NCBI RefSeq assembly: GCF_002266425.1
Contig: NZ_NPMN01000010.1
Location: 80,607-144,606, forward strand
Reading direction: 5' to 3'
DNA: 64,000 bases
Origin: Tissierella sp. P1
Lineage (GTDB): Bacteria > Bacillota > Clostridia > Tissierellales > Tissierellaceae
The notes beneath the pieces are model-generated. The model ran no database searches. It was not told the DNA's origin and was given only the letters and a program-made list of their open reading frames with translations. Both the position numbers and the translations under genes were made by a program. Positions 37,178-45,960 of this stretch are shown here, piece by piece (position 1 is the first letter of the stretch; each line of letters starts with the position of its first letter).

Positions 37178-37892
37178 ATTATATGTAGTAGGAATAGGAC
37201 CAGGTGGAAGAGAGCATATGACTTATAGAGCGGTAGAAGCAATTAAAGTTAGTGATGTAATAGTAGGATATACACCATATATAGAATATATTGGAGAATT
37301 AGTAGAGGATAAAGAATTATTTTCTACAGGAATGAAGGGTGAAATAGAAAGGTGTAAAGCAGCCATAGATATGGTTAGGAGTGGAAAAAACACAGCGATT
37401 ATAAGTACAGGAGATGCAGGACTTTATGGAATGGCGGGACCAATACTTGAATTAGCAGAAGATATAGAGGTGGAAATAATACCGGGAGTGACAGCATCAT
37501 TCTCAGCAGCAGCAGAACTAGGATCTCCAATTATGCATGATTATGCTTCTATAAGTTTATCAGATTTACTTACACCTTGGGAAGTAATCGAAAATAGATT
37601 AGAAAAAGCAGCAGATGCAGATTTTGTTATTGCTATATATAATCCAAAATCAAAGGGAAGAAAAGAACATTTAGAAAAAGCAGTGAATATAATTTTAAAC
37701 TATAGAAAAGGAGAAACTCCAGTAGGTATAGTCAAGAATTCTGGTAGAGCAGGCAGAGAAATAATTATCACTACTTTAGATAATATAGACTATAAAAAGG
37801 TGGACATGTTATCAGTACTTATTATAGGAAACTCCAATTCCTATATAAAAAATAATAAAATTATTACACCGAGGGGATATAATATAAAATGA
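37170..37892 (+). CDS. cbiH: Cobalt-factor III / precorrin-3B C17-methyltransferase CbiH
   Basis: The 240-residue methylase starts LYVVGIGPGGREHMTYRAVE and has VGYTPYIEYIGEL, ISTGDAGLYGMAGPILEL and IIPGVTASFSAAAELGSP. CbiH methylates C17 with ring contraction. It overlaps cbiG by 8 bp. Confidence 0.95.
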   Translation: MAKLYVVGIGPGGREHMTYRAVEAIKVSDVIVGYTPYIEYIGELVEDKELFSTGMKGEIERCKAAIDMVRSGKNTAIISTGDAGLYGMAGPILELAEDIEVEIIPGVTASFSAAAELGSPIMHDYASISLSDLLTPWEVIENRLEKAADADFVIAIYNPKSKGRKEHLEKAVNIILNYRKGETPVGIVKNSGRAGREIIITTLDNIDYKKVDMLSVLIIGNSNSYIKNNKIITPRGYNIK

Positions 37893-38650
37893 TTTGGATA
37901 ATAGGTGGTACTAGTGAAGCTAGGGAAATAGTAGATAGGATAAAAGATCTAAATAACTACATTGTAACTATAGCCACAGATGGGGGGAAAGAGTTTGTAA
38001 ATAGTGACAAGCTACTAGTAGGTAGAATGAGTTATAAGGATATGGTTAAATTCTGTGAAGAAAATAAAATATCACTAATAGTAGATTTAACCCATCCCTA
38101 TGCTAAGATAGTATCAGAAAATGCAAAACAAGTAGCAAAGGATTTAGAAATATATTATATTAGATATATGAGGGACAAGATAGAGCTGAAAATAAATGCT
38201 ATTTATTTAAATAGCTATGATGAGGCTTATGATTATTTATCAAAAATTTCAGGGACTGTATTTTTTACAACGGGATCTAAAAATATCGGTGATTTTGAAA
38301 AGGTACGAGACAAGAATAGATTTATCTATAGAATACTTCCAGCTATGGAAAGCATAGAGGAGTGTAAAAAACATAATGTTCATATGAAGGATATAGTGGC
38401 AGTATTGGGTCCATTTTCTAAAGAATATAATAAGGTTATGCTTGACGAATATAAAGCTAAATATTGTATAATGAAAGATAGTGGACATAAGGGTGGTACT
38501 CTAGAAAAATTACAAGCCTGTGAGGAATTAGGTGTAATACCAATAGTAATAGGGAGAGAAACTGAAAATGGAGTTAAGGATCTAGATTTAATTGAGAAAA
38601 TAATCAGAGAAAAAAATAAGGGGGGGAAAATAAATGGAGCATTCATATAG
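37889..38650 (+). CDS. cbiJ: Cobalt-precorrin-6A reductase CbiJ
   Basis: The 253-residue reductase shows MIWIIGGTSEAREIVDRI, LIVDLTHPYAKIVSENA, FFTTGSKNIGDFEKV and the C-terminal KDSGHKGGTLEKLQACEELG. It reduces the macrocycle with a nicotinamide cofactor. It overlaps cbiH by 4 bp. Confidence 0.94.
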   Translation: MIWIIGGTSEAREIVDRIKDLNNYIVTIATDGGKEFVNSDKLLVGRMSYKDMVKFCEENKISLIVDLTHPYAKIVSENAKQVAKDLEIYYIRYMRDKIELKINAIYLNSYDEAYDYLSKISGTVFFTTGSKNIGDFEKVRDKNRFIYRILPAMESIEECKKHNVHMKDIVAVLGPFSKEYNKVMLDEYKAKYCIMKDSGHKGGTLEKLQACEELGVIPIVIGRETENGVKDLDLIEKIIREKNKGGKINGAFI

Positions 38651-38894
38651 ATTTTACAGGAATACCGCTTGCGACTATTTTCCATGTCATAAAGTGAATA
38701 ATGAAGAAGAATTTAATTGCATGTTTTGTTATTGTCCATTATATTTCTTAGAAAATTGTGGTGGCAACCATATAGATAACCGTGGTATAAAAGACTGTTC
38801 AAACTGCCTTGTACCTCATAAACCAAATGGTTATGATTATATAAATAAGAAGATAATGGAGCATAATGACAAGAAAATTAGAGACAACAAATAG
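38634..38894 (+). CDS. Cysteine-rich small-domain protein of cobalamin clusters
   Basis: The 86-residue protein has eight Cys with His in metal-site-like spacing: TACDYFPCHK, CMFCYCPLYFLENCGG and DCSNCLVPH. It matches the cysteine-rich small domain (PF04071-like) found next to or fused with cobalamin genes in anaerobes. The role is not established; zinc, iron or cobalt binding is plausible. It starts inside cbiJ after a GGGGGG ribosome site and ends just before cobT. Confidence 0.78.
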   Translation: MEHSYRFYRNTACDYFPCHKVNNEEEFNCMFCYCPLYFLENCGGNHIDNRGIKDCSNCLVPHKPNGYDYINKKIMEHNDKKIRDNK

Positions 38895-38910
38895 GAAAGG
38901 CGGAATACAA

Positions 38911-39983
38911 ATGAATCTATTAAAGGAAACTATAAATTCAATAACACCTCCAAATGAGGAAGCAAAAAAATTAGCAAGGGATAAATGGGATGGCTTAGTA
39001 AAACCTGTTGGTAGTTTAGGTACATTAGAAGAAGCTACTATAAAAATAGCAGGTATGACTGGTAAAGTGGCTAATAAAATAGATAAAAGAGCTATAGTTG
39101 TAATGTGTGGTGATAATGGAGTAGCAGACGAGGGAGTAAGTTCAGCACCTCAAATTTTTACAAAGGTTTTAACGGAAAGTATGACAAAAGGATTGACAGG
39201 AGTTGCAACTTTAGGTAAATATGCAAATACAGACATTGTTACAGTAAATGTAGGAGTAATAGGAGAAATAGATGATCCGAAGATAATAAATAGAAAAATT
39301 GCAAATGGAACAAAAAACTTTGTAAATGGACCTGCAATGACTTATGAGGAGGCAATTAAATCTATAGAGATAGGTATTGAAATAGGGGATAAACTATACG
39401 GTGAAGGATATGATATTTTAGGTACTGGAGAAGTTGGTATAGGTAATACTACTACTTCAGCAGCAGTTCTATCAGCTTTGACAAATTTAGATGTAGATAT
39501 AACCTGTGGAAAAGGAGCAGGTCTTACAGATGAGCAACATTCCAATAAAAAAGATGTAATAAGAAGAGGAATAGAAATAAATAAGCCTAATAAGGAAGAT
39601 CCTATTGATGCAATAGCAAAGGTAGGGGGATTTGATATAGGTGGAATGTGTGGATTGTTTTATCAGCTGCTAAAAACAAAAAGCCTATAGTAGTAGATGG
39701 TTTTATATCTTCGACTGCAGCTCTTTGTGCTGTTAAATTAAATCCTTTAGTTAAAGAATATATAATTCCATCTCATTTATCAAGAGAACCAGGAGCAAAG
39801 TATGTAATGGATGAACTACAATTAAAACCTATGCTGAATCTAGGAATGAGATTAGGAGAAGGAACAGGATGTCCATTGGCATTTCAAATCATAGAAGCCG
39901 GAATGTATACATTGGAACATATGGGAACATTTGAATCATTATCATTAGATGGTGGTGCATTAGTAGATATAAGAGAAGAATAA
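38911..39983 (+). CDS. cobT: Nicotinate-nucleotide-dimethylbenzimidazole phosphoribosyltransferase CobT, frameshifted
   Basis: ATG 38911 (site AAAGGCGG) starts NLLKETINSITPPNEEAKK. The sequence then shows KPVGSLGTLEE, VVMCGDNGVADEGVSSAP, GTGEVGIGNTTTSAAVLSA and GKGAGLTDEQ. At a T4 run near 39658-39661 the frame breaks; a T5 run restores GMCGLFLSAAKNKKPIVVDG and the reading to 39983 (about 357 residues), including SHLSREPGAKYVMDELQLKP and GMRLGEGTGCPLAF. CobT activates the lower-ligand base as alpha-ribazole phosphate. Homopolymer error is likely. Confidence 0.94.
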
Positions 39984-39997
39984 AAGGTCGTGATAAA

Positions 39998-40534
39998 ATG
40001 ATTACATTAGTCACAGGCGGAGCTAGATCAGGAAAAAGCCGATTTGCAGAAAATCTATATAAAGATGGAAAAGATGTAGTATATATAGCCACATCTAAGA
40101 TAACAGATGCTGAAATGAGGGAAAGGGTAAAACTTCACCAAGAATCTAGACCAAGTGAATGGAGAACTTATGAGGGGAACTATGATCTTCAGAACTCCAT
40201 AGGTAAAGAGGTGAATTACTTACTTGATTGTATCACTGTCCTTACATCTAATATAATGTTCGATATATCAAAAGATGTGGAATATATAGATTATGATATG
40301 CAAAGGCGAATAGAAGATACAGTAATTCGAGAGATACAAAATTTAATCAACGGTATTAGGCTAAAAGATTATAATCTGGTTTTAGTAACAAATGAAGTAG
40401 GAGATTCCATAGTGCCAGAACACCATATATCTAGGGTTTTTAGAGATATTCAAGGAAGGATAAACCAAAGAATCGCTTCATTAGCAGATGAGGTTTATTT
40501 GGTATGTTGTGGCATACCAGTGAAAATCAAATGA
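39998..40534 (+). CDS. cobU: Adenosylcobinamide kinase / guanylyltransferase CobU
   Basis: The 178-residue bifunctional enzyme has P-loop VTGGARSGKSRFAE, IATSKITDAEMRERVKLHQ, LLDCITVLTSN and VTNEVGDSIVPEHHISRVFR. It phosphorylates cobinamide and forms GDP-cobinamide. Its stop overlaps the cobS start as ATGA. Confidence 0.95.
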   Translation: MITLVTGGARSGKSRFAENLYKDGKDVVYIATSKITDAEMRERVKLHQESRPSEWRTYEGNYDLQNSIGKEVNYLLDCITVLTSNIMFDISKDVEYIDYDMQRRIEDTVIREIQNLINGIRLKDYNLVLVTNEVGDSIVPEHHISRVFRDIQGRINQRIASLADEVYLVCCGIPVKIK

Positions 40535-41265
40535 TAAAAGGGCTCATACTTTCTTTACAGTTCTTTTCAAGAATACCTATTAATATTAATGTAGATTTTA
40601 ATGAAAAGAATATTAGATACAGTATATTCTTTCTTCCTTTAGTTGGAGCTATAATAGGAGGCTTTGGAGGATTAATCTATTATTTGATTTCTCCATACAA
40701 TAGACTTGTTGCTTCCTTTTTGGCACTACTCGCCGCTATAATATTAACAGGCGGTCTACATATAGACGGCCTTTCCGATACCTTTGATGGATTTTTATCC
40801 AATAGAGATAAGGAAAGAACATTAGAAATAATGAAGGATAGTAGAATTGGTGCCTTTGGAGTTCTGAGCCTTGTACTTCTGATTCTATTTAAATTCATAT
40901 TGATATATAGCATTGAAAACTTGCCTCTAGCTATAATCTTATCCTTTGCGAATAGTAGATTGGTGGTTGCAAGAATAATATCATATAAGAAGAATGCTAG
41001 ACCTGGTGGATTAGGTGACTTATTTCATAAAAGTAATCCTAAGAGTTTAATGATTGCAAGTGGGATTATTTATATGGCTATTTTGATATTATTAGACATA
41101 AGGTATTTAATTCCATTACTAATTACATTTTTAGCTGGAGAATACATATCAAGCATATCCTATAAAAAGATAGATGGATTGACTGGAGATGTATATGGTG
41201 CAATTATAGAATTAGGAGAGGTTGTTTCCTTACTTAGCTTTTGGAGTGTGATGTTATGGATATAA
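40531..41265 (+). CDS. cobS: Adenosylcobinamide-GDP ribazoletransferase CobS
   Basis: The 244-residue membrane protein shows LQFFSRIPININ, LTGGLHIDGLSDTFDGFLS, MKDSRIGAFGVLSLV and GLTGDVYGAIIELGEVVSL, with acidic residues for Mg. It joins alpha-ribazole to GDP-cobinamide. ATG 40531 is chosen because it overlaps the cobU stop (ATGA) and matches the family start; a longer frame begins at 40504. Confidence 0.94.
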   Translation: MIKGLILSLQFFSRIPININVDFNEKNIRYSIFFLPLVGAIIGGFGGLIYYLISPYNRLVASFLALLAAIILTGGLHIDGLSDTFDGFLSNRDKERTLEIMKDSRIGAFGVLSLVLLILFKFILIYSIENLPLAIILSFANSRLVVARIISYKKNARPGGLGDLFHKSNPKSLMIASGIIYMAILILLDIRYLIPLLITFLAGEYISSISYKKIDGLTGDVYGAIIELGEVVSLLSFWSVMLWI

Positions 41266-41816
41266 TTATGATACGCCATGGAGAATCAGAGGATAATATA
41301 CAAAGGATTTTTAGCAGGGATGATACTAGGCTTACAGAGAAGGGTATAGAACAGATAAAGAAGACTAAGGAATTAATAAATAAATTTAGCTATGACAAAG
41401 TATATTATAGTCCGTTAAAAAGAACGGTGGAGACATTGGAGAACCTAGGATTAATAGGCACTGAGGATATAAGAATTAGGGAAATTAACTTTGGAATATT
41501 CACTGGAAAAACCTTTGAAGAAATATCAGAGATTTATCCTGATGAAACTAAATCCTGGTTAGATGATACACAAAGCTATATTATTCCTGAAGGGGAAAGC
41601 TTATTAGATGTATATAATAGGGTAAGGGAATTTTTAGATGAAGTATCTCAATATAAGGAGAACATATTACTCGTCACCCATGATTGTGTTATTCGCTTGG
41701 CATTATCTTGGATATTCGATAATCCAGATTATTTCTTTAAGTTTAAAGTAGATAATGGAAGTATAAACATAATATCAATAGAAGATGGATTTAAATATAT
41801 AAAGAAAATAAATTGA
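41256..41816 (+). CDS. cobC: Alpha-ribazole phosphatase CobC (histidine phosphatase)
   Basis: The 186-residue enzyme has the phosphohistidine motif IIMIRHGESEDN, YYSPLKRTVETLE and LVTHDCVIRLAL. As last gene of the cobalamin run it probably removes phosphate from alpha-ribazole-5'-phosphate or cobalamin-5'-phosphate. ATG 41256 is chosen with GGAG seven or more bases upstream; a TTG at 41241 would add five residues. Assignment to ribazole phosphate rests on context. Confidence 0.88.
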   Translation: MDIIMIRHGESEDNIQRIFSRDDTRLTEKGIEQIKKTKELINKFSYDKVYYSPLKRTVETLENLGLIGTEDIRIREINFGIFTGKTFEEISEIYPDETKSWLDDTQSYIIPEGESLLDVYNRVREFLDEVSQYKENILLVTHDCVIRLALSWIFDNPDYFFKFKVDNGSINIISIEDGFKYIKKIN

Positions 41817-41852
41817 CATAAGAGGATAGTTTTTTTGAAATTGACACAAGGG

Positions 41853-41896
41853 GACGGTTCTTCTGTGCGGTTGTACAGAAGAGCTGTCTTTTTTTA
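41853..41896 (+). terminator. Terminator at the end of the cobalamin operon
   Basis: GGACGGTTCTTCTGT pairs with ACAGAAGAGCTGTC (two G-U pairs) and is followed by TTTTTTTAC. Confidence 0.8.
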
Positions 41897-41947
41897 CATA
41901 TAAGATAACTTTCATTTTAAGATATTAAAATTATTTTTAATTTTTGG

Positions 41948-41987
41948 ACAAAAGTTAGCTGACTTTAAGATTTAAAGATTATATGAT
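41948..41987 (+). promoter_or_regulatory. Regulon promoter copy 1
   Basis: ACAAAAGTTAGCTGAC (41948-41963), 18 bases, TATGAT (41982-41987). It is identical to copy 2 at 50843 and drives the secreted protein at 42040. Confidence 0.75.
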
Positions 41988-42039
41988 TAGTATAAAAAAT
42001 TTAATATATTTGTTTTAAATATTATAGGAGGCGAATCAT

Positions 42040-42444
42040 ATGCAAATTAAAGCATGGATAAAGCGTACATTAATTTATACTCTTATTTTAGCATTTGGTT
42101 TTTCATTAGGATTAGCAGGCCAGGTATCAGCAAATTCATATCTTAATCAAAGTTTTATGCCAGCACCGGAATATCCTAAGAACGAGTCCGGCGAGACATA
42201 CGGCTCTGCGTTAAAAGCAACTTCGCCCGCTAACGAACCAGATCTTATTCAAGCAATTGGCGAAGATGGAACTGTTGGATATGTGAGAAATTCAGATCTT
42301 ATTGATAAACAGCCTAAGACTCCAGAAGAGGCTCTAAAAATGAATACAGAAACTTGTGAAAAAGAGATTACTCTTTATGCTTCAGACGGTAAGACAGTCA
42401 TAGGTAATTTTAAAATTACAAAAGGAATAGTAGTAGAAAGGTAG
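42040..42444 (+). CDS. Secreted protein of unknown function, 134 residues
   Basis: The product has an N-terminal signal peptide (positive start, hydrophobic core, probable cleavage after QVSA near residue 31) and a soluble mature part with GEDGTVGYVRNSDLID and ITLYASDGKTVIGNFKITKG. I do not recognise a family. A good AGGAGG ribosome site precedes ATG 42040, and the promoter just upstream carries the box shared with the peptide-modification genes, so it may be co-regulated with them, for example in immunity; this is inference. Confidence 0.7.
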   Translation: MQIKAWIKRTLIYTLILAFGFSLGLAGQVSANSYLNQSFMPAPEYPKNESGETYGSALKATSPANEPDLIQAIGEDGTVGYVRNSDLIDKQPKTPEEALKMNTETCEKEITLYASDGKTVIGNFKITKGIVVER

Positions 42445-42658
42445 TAAAATACCATAACTCGGCGCATGTCGATTTGAAGTGAACCCTTTTTGATAGATAA
42501 AAAAACAAAATCTAATGAAAAGGGTTATTTTTATTCCAAAAGCAATTTATACTACGGGAAATAATATAACCTCGGCTAATGTCAAAGTATTTGATGTGCG
42601 GTATCCACTTTCCATTTATGAATTTGTTAATAATCTAACAAGTGGTGGAGAATTAGAA

Positions 42659-42778
42659 TGTCGAAAGATAAAAAATATATGTTGCTTCACGATAAGGAAC
42701 ATATGAAGAACTGTATTAATAAAAAACAAAATAAACCTGACAAGCCTCCTGTGAATTTAGTCCTTACCTTCTCTTAGC
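42659..42778 (+). CDS. Possible 39-residue basic peptide
   Basis: ATG 42659 is preceded by GGTGGAG at a good distance. The peptide is rich in Lys, His and Asn with no signal or motif that I recognise. It lies directly before the sigma factor. It could be real or a fragment. Confidence 0.35.
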
Positions 42779-42871
42779 TACATAGATTTTTGAAGTCAAT
42801 CATACCTATGGTGAATGTAAACAGAAAAAGTTGTAACAATGGAATAACAATTTATCGTTTACATTTTGTCC

Positions 42872-42906
42872 CATCCCACCTCTCTATCATATAGAAAGGT
42901 GGGATG
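42872..42906 (+). promoter_or_regulatory. Hairpin covering the ribosome site of the sigma factor gene
   Basis: CATCCCACC (42872-42880) is the exact complement of GGTGGGATG (42898-42906), with extra pairing CTAT/ATAG inside. The right arm contains the ribosome site AGGTGGG of the gene starting at 42911, so the folded RNA would block translation. Confidence 0.65.
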
Positions 42907-42910
42907 TTCT

Positions 42911-43450
42911 ATGTTGAAAGATATAATTCTCAATGCGCAGGCAGGAAACGATGACTCCATTCTTATTATGGTAGATAAGTTTAATCCTTTGCTCAAAAAG
43001 TACTCCTATAAACTTAGTTATGATGATGCATACAACGACCTATTAGCAGATTTTTTAGACCTGATTAAAAACATTGACATGAGCAGGCTTCGTCATAATT
43101 GTGAAGTGGGCATAGTTTCATACATATGTAAATCCGTATATTCGAGCTATATTAATAAATCTAAGACTAACTGCAAATATTTCCAATCAACAATTCCATT
43201 TTCAGGACTAAATGAGAATGAAAAGTATTACGCAGAACTATCTTTGTCAACAGTTGATAGAGACGATGCTTTGTTAGTATCCAGCCTTAATGAAATTTTG
43301 AACCAGCATGAGTTTTGTATCATATATACGATTTATTTTTTGGGATACTCATCAGCGGATATTGCTCAATCAAGTGGTACGTCACGTCAAGCAGTTAACC
43401 AAACAAAACGTAGGGCTTTAGAAAAATTACGAAAAGCCTTTGTTGTTTAG
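42911..43450 (+). CDS. Sigma-70 family RNA polymerase sigma factor
   Basis: The 179-residue protein has a short region 2-like N-terminal half and a clear C-terminal region 4 helix-turn-helix (HEFCIIYTIYFLGYSSADIAQSSGTSRQAVNQTKRRALEKLRKAF). It belongs to the small sigma factors common on mobile elements and in Clostridia. ATG 42911 follows AGGTGGG by seven bases; the frame extends upstream to 42866 but would contain the hairpin. It may direct transcription of the secreted proteins downstream. No anti-sigma gene is seen. Confidence 0.8.
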   Translation: MLKDIILNAQAGNDDSILIMVDKFNPLLKKYSYKLSYDDAYNDLLADFLDLIKNIDMSRLRHNCEVGIVSYICKSVYSSYINKSKTNCKYFQSTIPFSGLNENEKYYAELSLSTVDRDDALLVSSLNEILNQHEFCIIYTIYFLGYSSADIAQSSGTSRQAVNQTKRRALEKLRKAFVV

Positions 43451-44039
43451 TATCTATTTGTGTGGACTAAACCCACCCGCCTTTAGCTGTATACACTTTA
43501 AGCCTTACCTTTGAATTGAAATATTTCTTTATAAGTTTACAAATTACAAACGTTTTTCTCCTTATTTTTTGTATTCAACCCAAGTTTTCCAGACTTTCGA
43601 CGCCGTCAACCTTCCTGGGTTACTCTTTTCGAGGCTCAGTTACTTTCAGGCCTACTACCTGACTAGCTACGCTTAGTGGCTGCGATTACTCCCAGACACC
43701 CAAGACTCGCTATTGGTGACTCGGCTGGTGTCTTCCCAAGCAAGGTTTCCACTTGCTAAACTTCACAACATGGGCTTAGTCGCATAATTATTTGTATAGC
43801 GTTTACAAATCATTTATCGGGATCTCTTTAGTAAGTAAGCTTGCAAGCCAACATCATTAAAGTGGGGGAGACTTTATCGAATACTCAGCGCAGGGTCCCG
43901 GCTGAACTCGACCCACAGGAAGAAGACGCAAAATACGAGATGAAAGGGGGTAATTCCAATGTTTCCATAAATGCGCTCATACACAGCAGATTTATAACAC
44001 TTCTATCATTATCCAAATAAAAAGAAAAGGAGAATTACA
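43451..44039. ncRNA. Highly structured non-coding region, candidate structured RNA
   Basis: The 589-bp gap lacks coding frames but is unusually rich in G+C for the window and in paired segments: AACCCAAG (43577) with CCTGGGTT (43614), AGACACC (43694) with GGTGTCT (43727), AGCAAG (43739) with CTTGCT (43752), GGGTC (43893) with GACCC (43910). On the minus strand several loops read GAAA, which would suit an RNA read leftwards, but orientation is unresolved. GTTTACA recurs at 43536 and 43801. I cannot match it with certainty to a known RNA class. Confidence 0.4.
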
Positions 44040-44456
44040 ATGAAAAAGTCTATTAAATCAATCATGACTCTGGCCCTGGTCATTACCATTCTGTCCGTAA
44101 GTGCGATGTCAGCTTTCGCTGCTTCAAGTTTTTCTACCTCTACTCAGAAAAACGGCACACTTAGTGGAGGAACGTATTGCGGAGTCGGAGGCTCACCTAA
44201 TCTTAGTTTCTCAGAAACACTTCTAGCTTCCCCTACCTCAAGCTCCTATATCAAAGCATCTCACCAAGTGGTAAATTATTCTACTGGAGCTACTGTTGCA
44301 ACACCAAGTTCTGGTTCTGGGTATAATACGAGCTACGTTTCGTCATATGTCTATTTGAACGCTGGAAAATACACTTCTTACGGTACGCATGATTTCTATA
44401 ACGGCTCTGAGACAATATCCAAATATACAAATCTTGTCGGATTTACCGTCTATTAG
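44040..44456 (+). CDS. Secreted Ser/Thr-rich small protein, unknown function
   Basis: The 138-residue product has a clear signal peptide cut after SAFA (near residue 27) and a mature part dominated by Ser, Thr, Tyr, Gly and Asn, likely all beta. A single Cys is present. The AAAGGAG site precedes ATG. Base composition is richer in G+C than the cobalamin genes, a sign of transfer. It lies between the sigma factor with its structured RNA region and a lipoprotein, and may be their output. No family recognised. Confidence 0.75.
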   Translation: MKKSIKSIMTLALVITILSVSAMSAFAASSFSTSTQKNGTLSGGTYCGVGGSPNLSFSETLLASPTSSSYIKASHQVVNYSTGATVATPSSGSGYNTSYVSSYVYLNAGKYTSYGTHDFYNGSETISKYTNLVGFTVY

Positions 44457-44470
44457 CATTTATGTAGTCT

Positions 44471-44499
44471 GGCAGGAACGCGCGTTGCGCGTTCCTGCC
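44471..44499. terminator. Very strong hairpin after the secreted protein
   Basis: GGCAGGAACGCGC and GCGCGTTCCTGCC form a 13-bp G+C-rich perfect stem. The T run is missing on the plus strand. Confidence 0.65.
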
Positions 44500-44578
44500 A
44501 AATAACCAAAAGAAGATATTCCGCATAGATAATCCAGCATACAAAAATCTTCATAATTTGAAAGGAATGATCATTAAC

Positions 44579-45652
44579 ATGAGAAAGATAGCAGTATTTC
44601 TGGTGATAGGCATATTATTTTTGTTTTCATCTTGCGCGAAGGAACCCATTCCGGCGGAATCACTGCCGACGGGTATAGATCCCCTTAATACTTCGGAGAG
44701 TAGTAATTATGGTCAATTATCGGCAATAGGAAAACCACTGCCGGAGGGTACGATATCGCGTAAAAGGGTAAACTCTCCGCATACCTTGGGATACGATGTA
44801 TACAACGGCGAGCCTATCGAAGTTTCACTCGAAGTCTTAGCAAGCGAAACTCCAACTTATACAGAGGGTTACATGGTTTTTGTCGAGGGTATACCTGTAC
44901 TTTCCAGAATTAAGGTAGACGGTGTTATGCACGAAAAAGAGAAATATATGCACATTGTTGACCATCGCGAGGAAACCACGACAAATGTGAATTTATATTT
45001 TGAGCCGCTTGGATTTCAAAAAAAAGAAATTGTGGAGTTTTATATTGCGTATATATTTACTCCTTCCTATATTCTATACGAGTATTATCCTTTATATGGA
45101 AACACACATAAGATAATGAACGCTCCTTCGATCCCTGTTAAAATAGAAAGAGGAAGCGATTCCACAACGAAAAAAATGGCATTGTTCCCCTCAAGAACAT
45201 ATGAGATTCCTAATGAAATATATAAAATGTATGAGCATGAAGATGGGACGAATTATTTAGACTCAGACCCAATTGTCGAATTATACGATGGCAGCGGGAA
45301 TCAGATTGTACAACAAATGGGTGCAAACGGCTATACAGATTTAAAGATCAAACTATATGGAGCAAATTCAACCCAATATAGACTTACACTATTAATCGAC
45401 CAACAGCCGGTTTTGATTTCGGGTAAAGACTATCTTGAGGTTACGCTTGAGAAAATCACGACGGCAGAATTTGATTTTACGATAGACATATCTGAACTTG
45501 ATAGAAAAAGTACAATTATGGCAGTTGCTGTTCCTTATGGAGATACATTTCAGAGGTATATTACACATTCTGTTCCGGTGTTGCTGATAAATCTGGACAA
45601 ACCACAAGCAGAAGAGGACATCGTCCCGCCTGAATATAAATATGCTGAATGA
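44579..45652 (+). CDS. Lipoprotein of unknown function
   Basis: The 357-residue protein starts MRKIAVFLVIGILFLFSSCA with a lipobox FSSC. The mature region is about 335 residues, predicted mainly beta, without a motif I recognise. ATG 44579 gives a normal signal peptide; the frame also allows TTG 44558. It shares the higher G+C of this island. It follows the secreted protein gene after a strong hairpin, so may have its own promoter. Confidence 0.75.
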   Translation: MRKIAVFLVIGILFLFSSCAKEPIPAESLPTGIDPLNTSESSNYGQLSAIGKPLPEGTISRKRVNSPHTLGYDVYNGEPIEVSLEVLASETPTYTEGYMVFVEGIPVLSRIKVDGVMHEKEKYMHIVDHREETTTNVNLYFEPLGFQKKEIVEFYIAYIFTPSYILYEYYPLYGNTHKIMNAPSIPVKIERGSDSTTKKMALFPSRTYEIPNEIYKMYEHEDGTNYLDSDPIVELYDGSGNQIVQQMGANGYTDLKIKLYGANSTQYRLTLLIDQQPVLISGKDYLEVTLEKITTAEFDFTIDISELDRKSTIMAVAVPYGDTFQRYITHSVPVLLINLDKPQAEEDIVPPEYKYAE

Positions 45653-45750
45653 GACGACTGAGCCAGTTGTGATTTGAAAGTCCGTCACACCAATGTTACT
45701 GAGACTTCTGTTCAACCATTCTACAACGTACGCCCGGCTTCGCTATCAAC

Positions 45751-45788
45751 AGCTCCCAATCGTAGTTATTATTCTACGATTGGGAGCT
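45751..45788. terminator. Strong hairpin, probable terminator
   Basis: AGCTCCCAATCGTAG and CTACGATTGGGAGCT form a perfect 15-bp stem with an eight-base loop, followed by TCTTCGT. Confidence 0.65.
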
Positions 45789-45960
45789 TCTTCGTGATGG
45801 TCGTTTTTTACGACGCAGTGCAAGATTACCGCAGGCTTTCTGATTGTTATATTGAAACTAAGCAGAAACTGCTTGTGGGGATCAACCATTTTTTTAATGC
45901 CTATGAATATCGAGTAGTGGACCAATAAACCCATGCCTGCAAATTTCTGTATTATTTCTC

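Larger units (their letters stand above)
41841..42011 (+). repeat. Direct repeat copy A (171 bp) with hairpin and regulon promoter
   Basis: This segment is nearly identical to 50736-50911 in the same orientation, from TTGACACAAGGGGACGG to TTAATATATTT. It holds a strong G-U containing hairpin, GACGGTTCTTCTGT ... ACAGAAGAGCTGTC plus T7, which probably terminates the cobalamin operon, and the promoter at 41948-41987. The two copies bracket the 8.7-kb island. Confidence 0.85.
42445..42910. other. Intergenic region with hairpins and a possible tiny ORF
   Basis: The 466-bp gap has a terminator-like hairpin (AACCCTTTT at 42482 with AAAAGGGTT at 42518, then ATTTTTATT). A tiny frame at 42659-42778 (ATG after GGTGGAG) would give a basic peptide starting MSKDKKYMLLHDKEHMKNCI. 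A frame at 42515-42706 begins inside the hairpin and looks like decayed coding DNA. Confidence 0.45.

Noticed and set aside
42515..42706. 63-residue frame before the sigma factor
   Set aside because: Starts inside the right arm of a terminator-like hairpin without a ribosome site; probably decayed DNA.
45674..45928. 84-residue plus-strand frame after the lipoprotein gene
   Set aside because: Runs through a perfect 15-bp hairpin, has no ribosome site and matches nothing I know.
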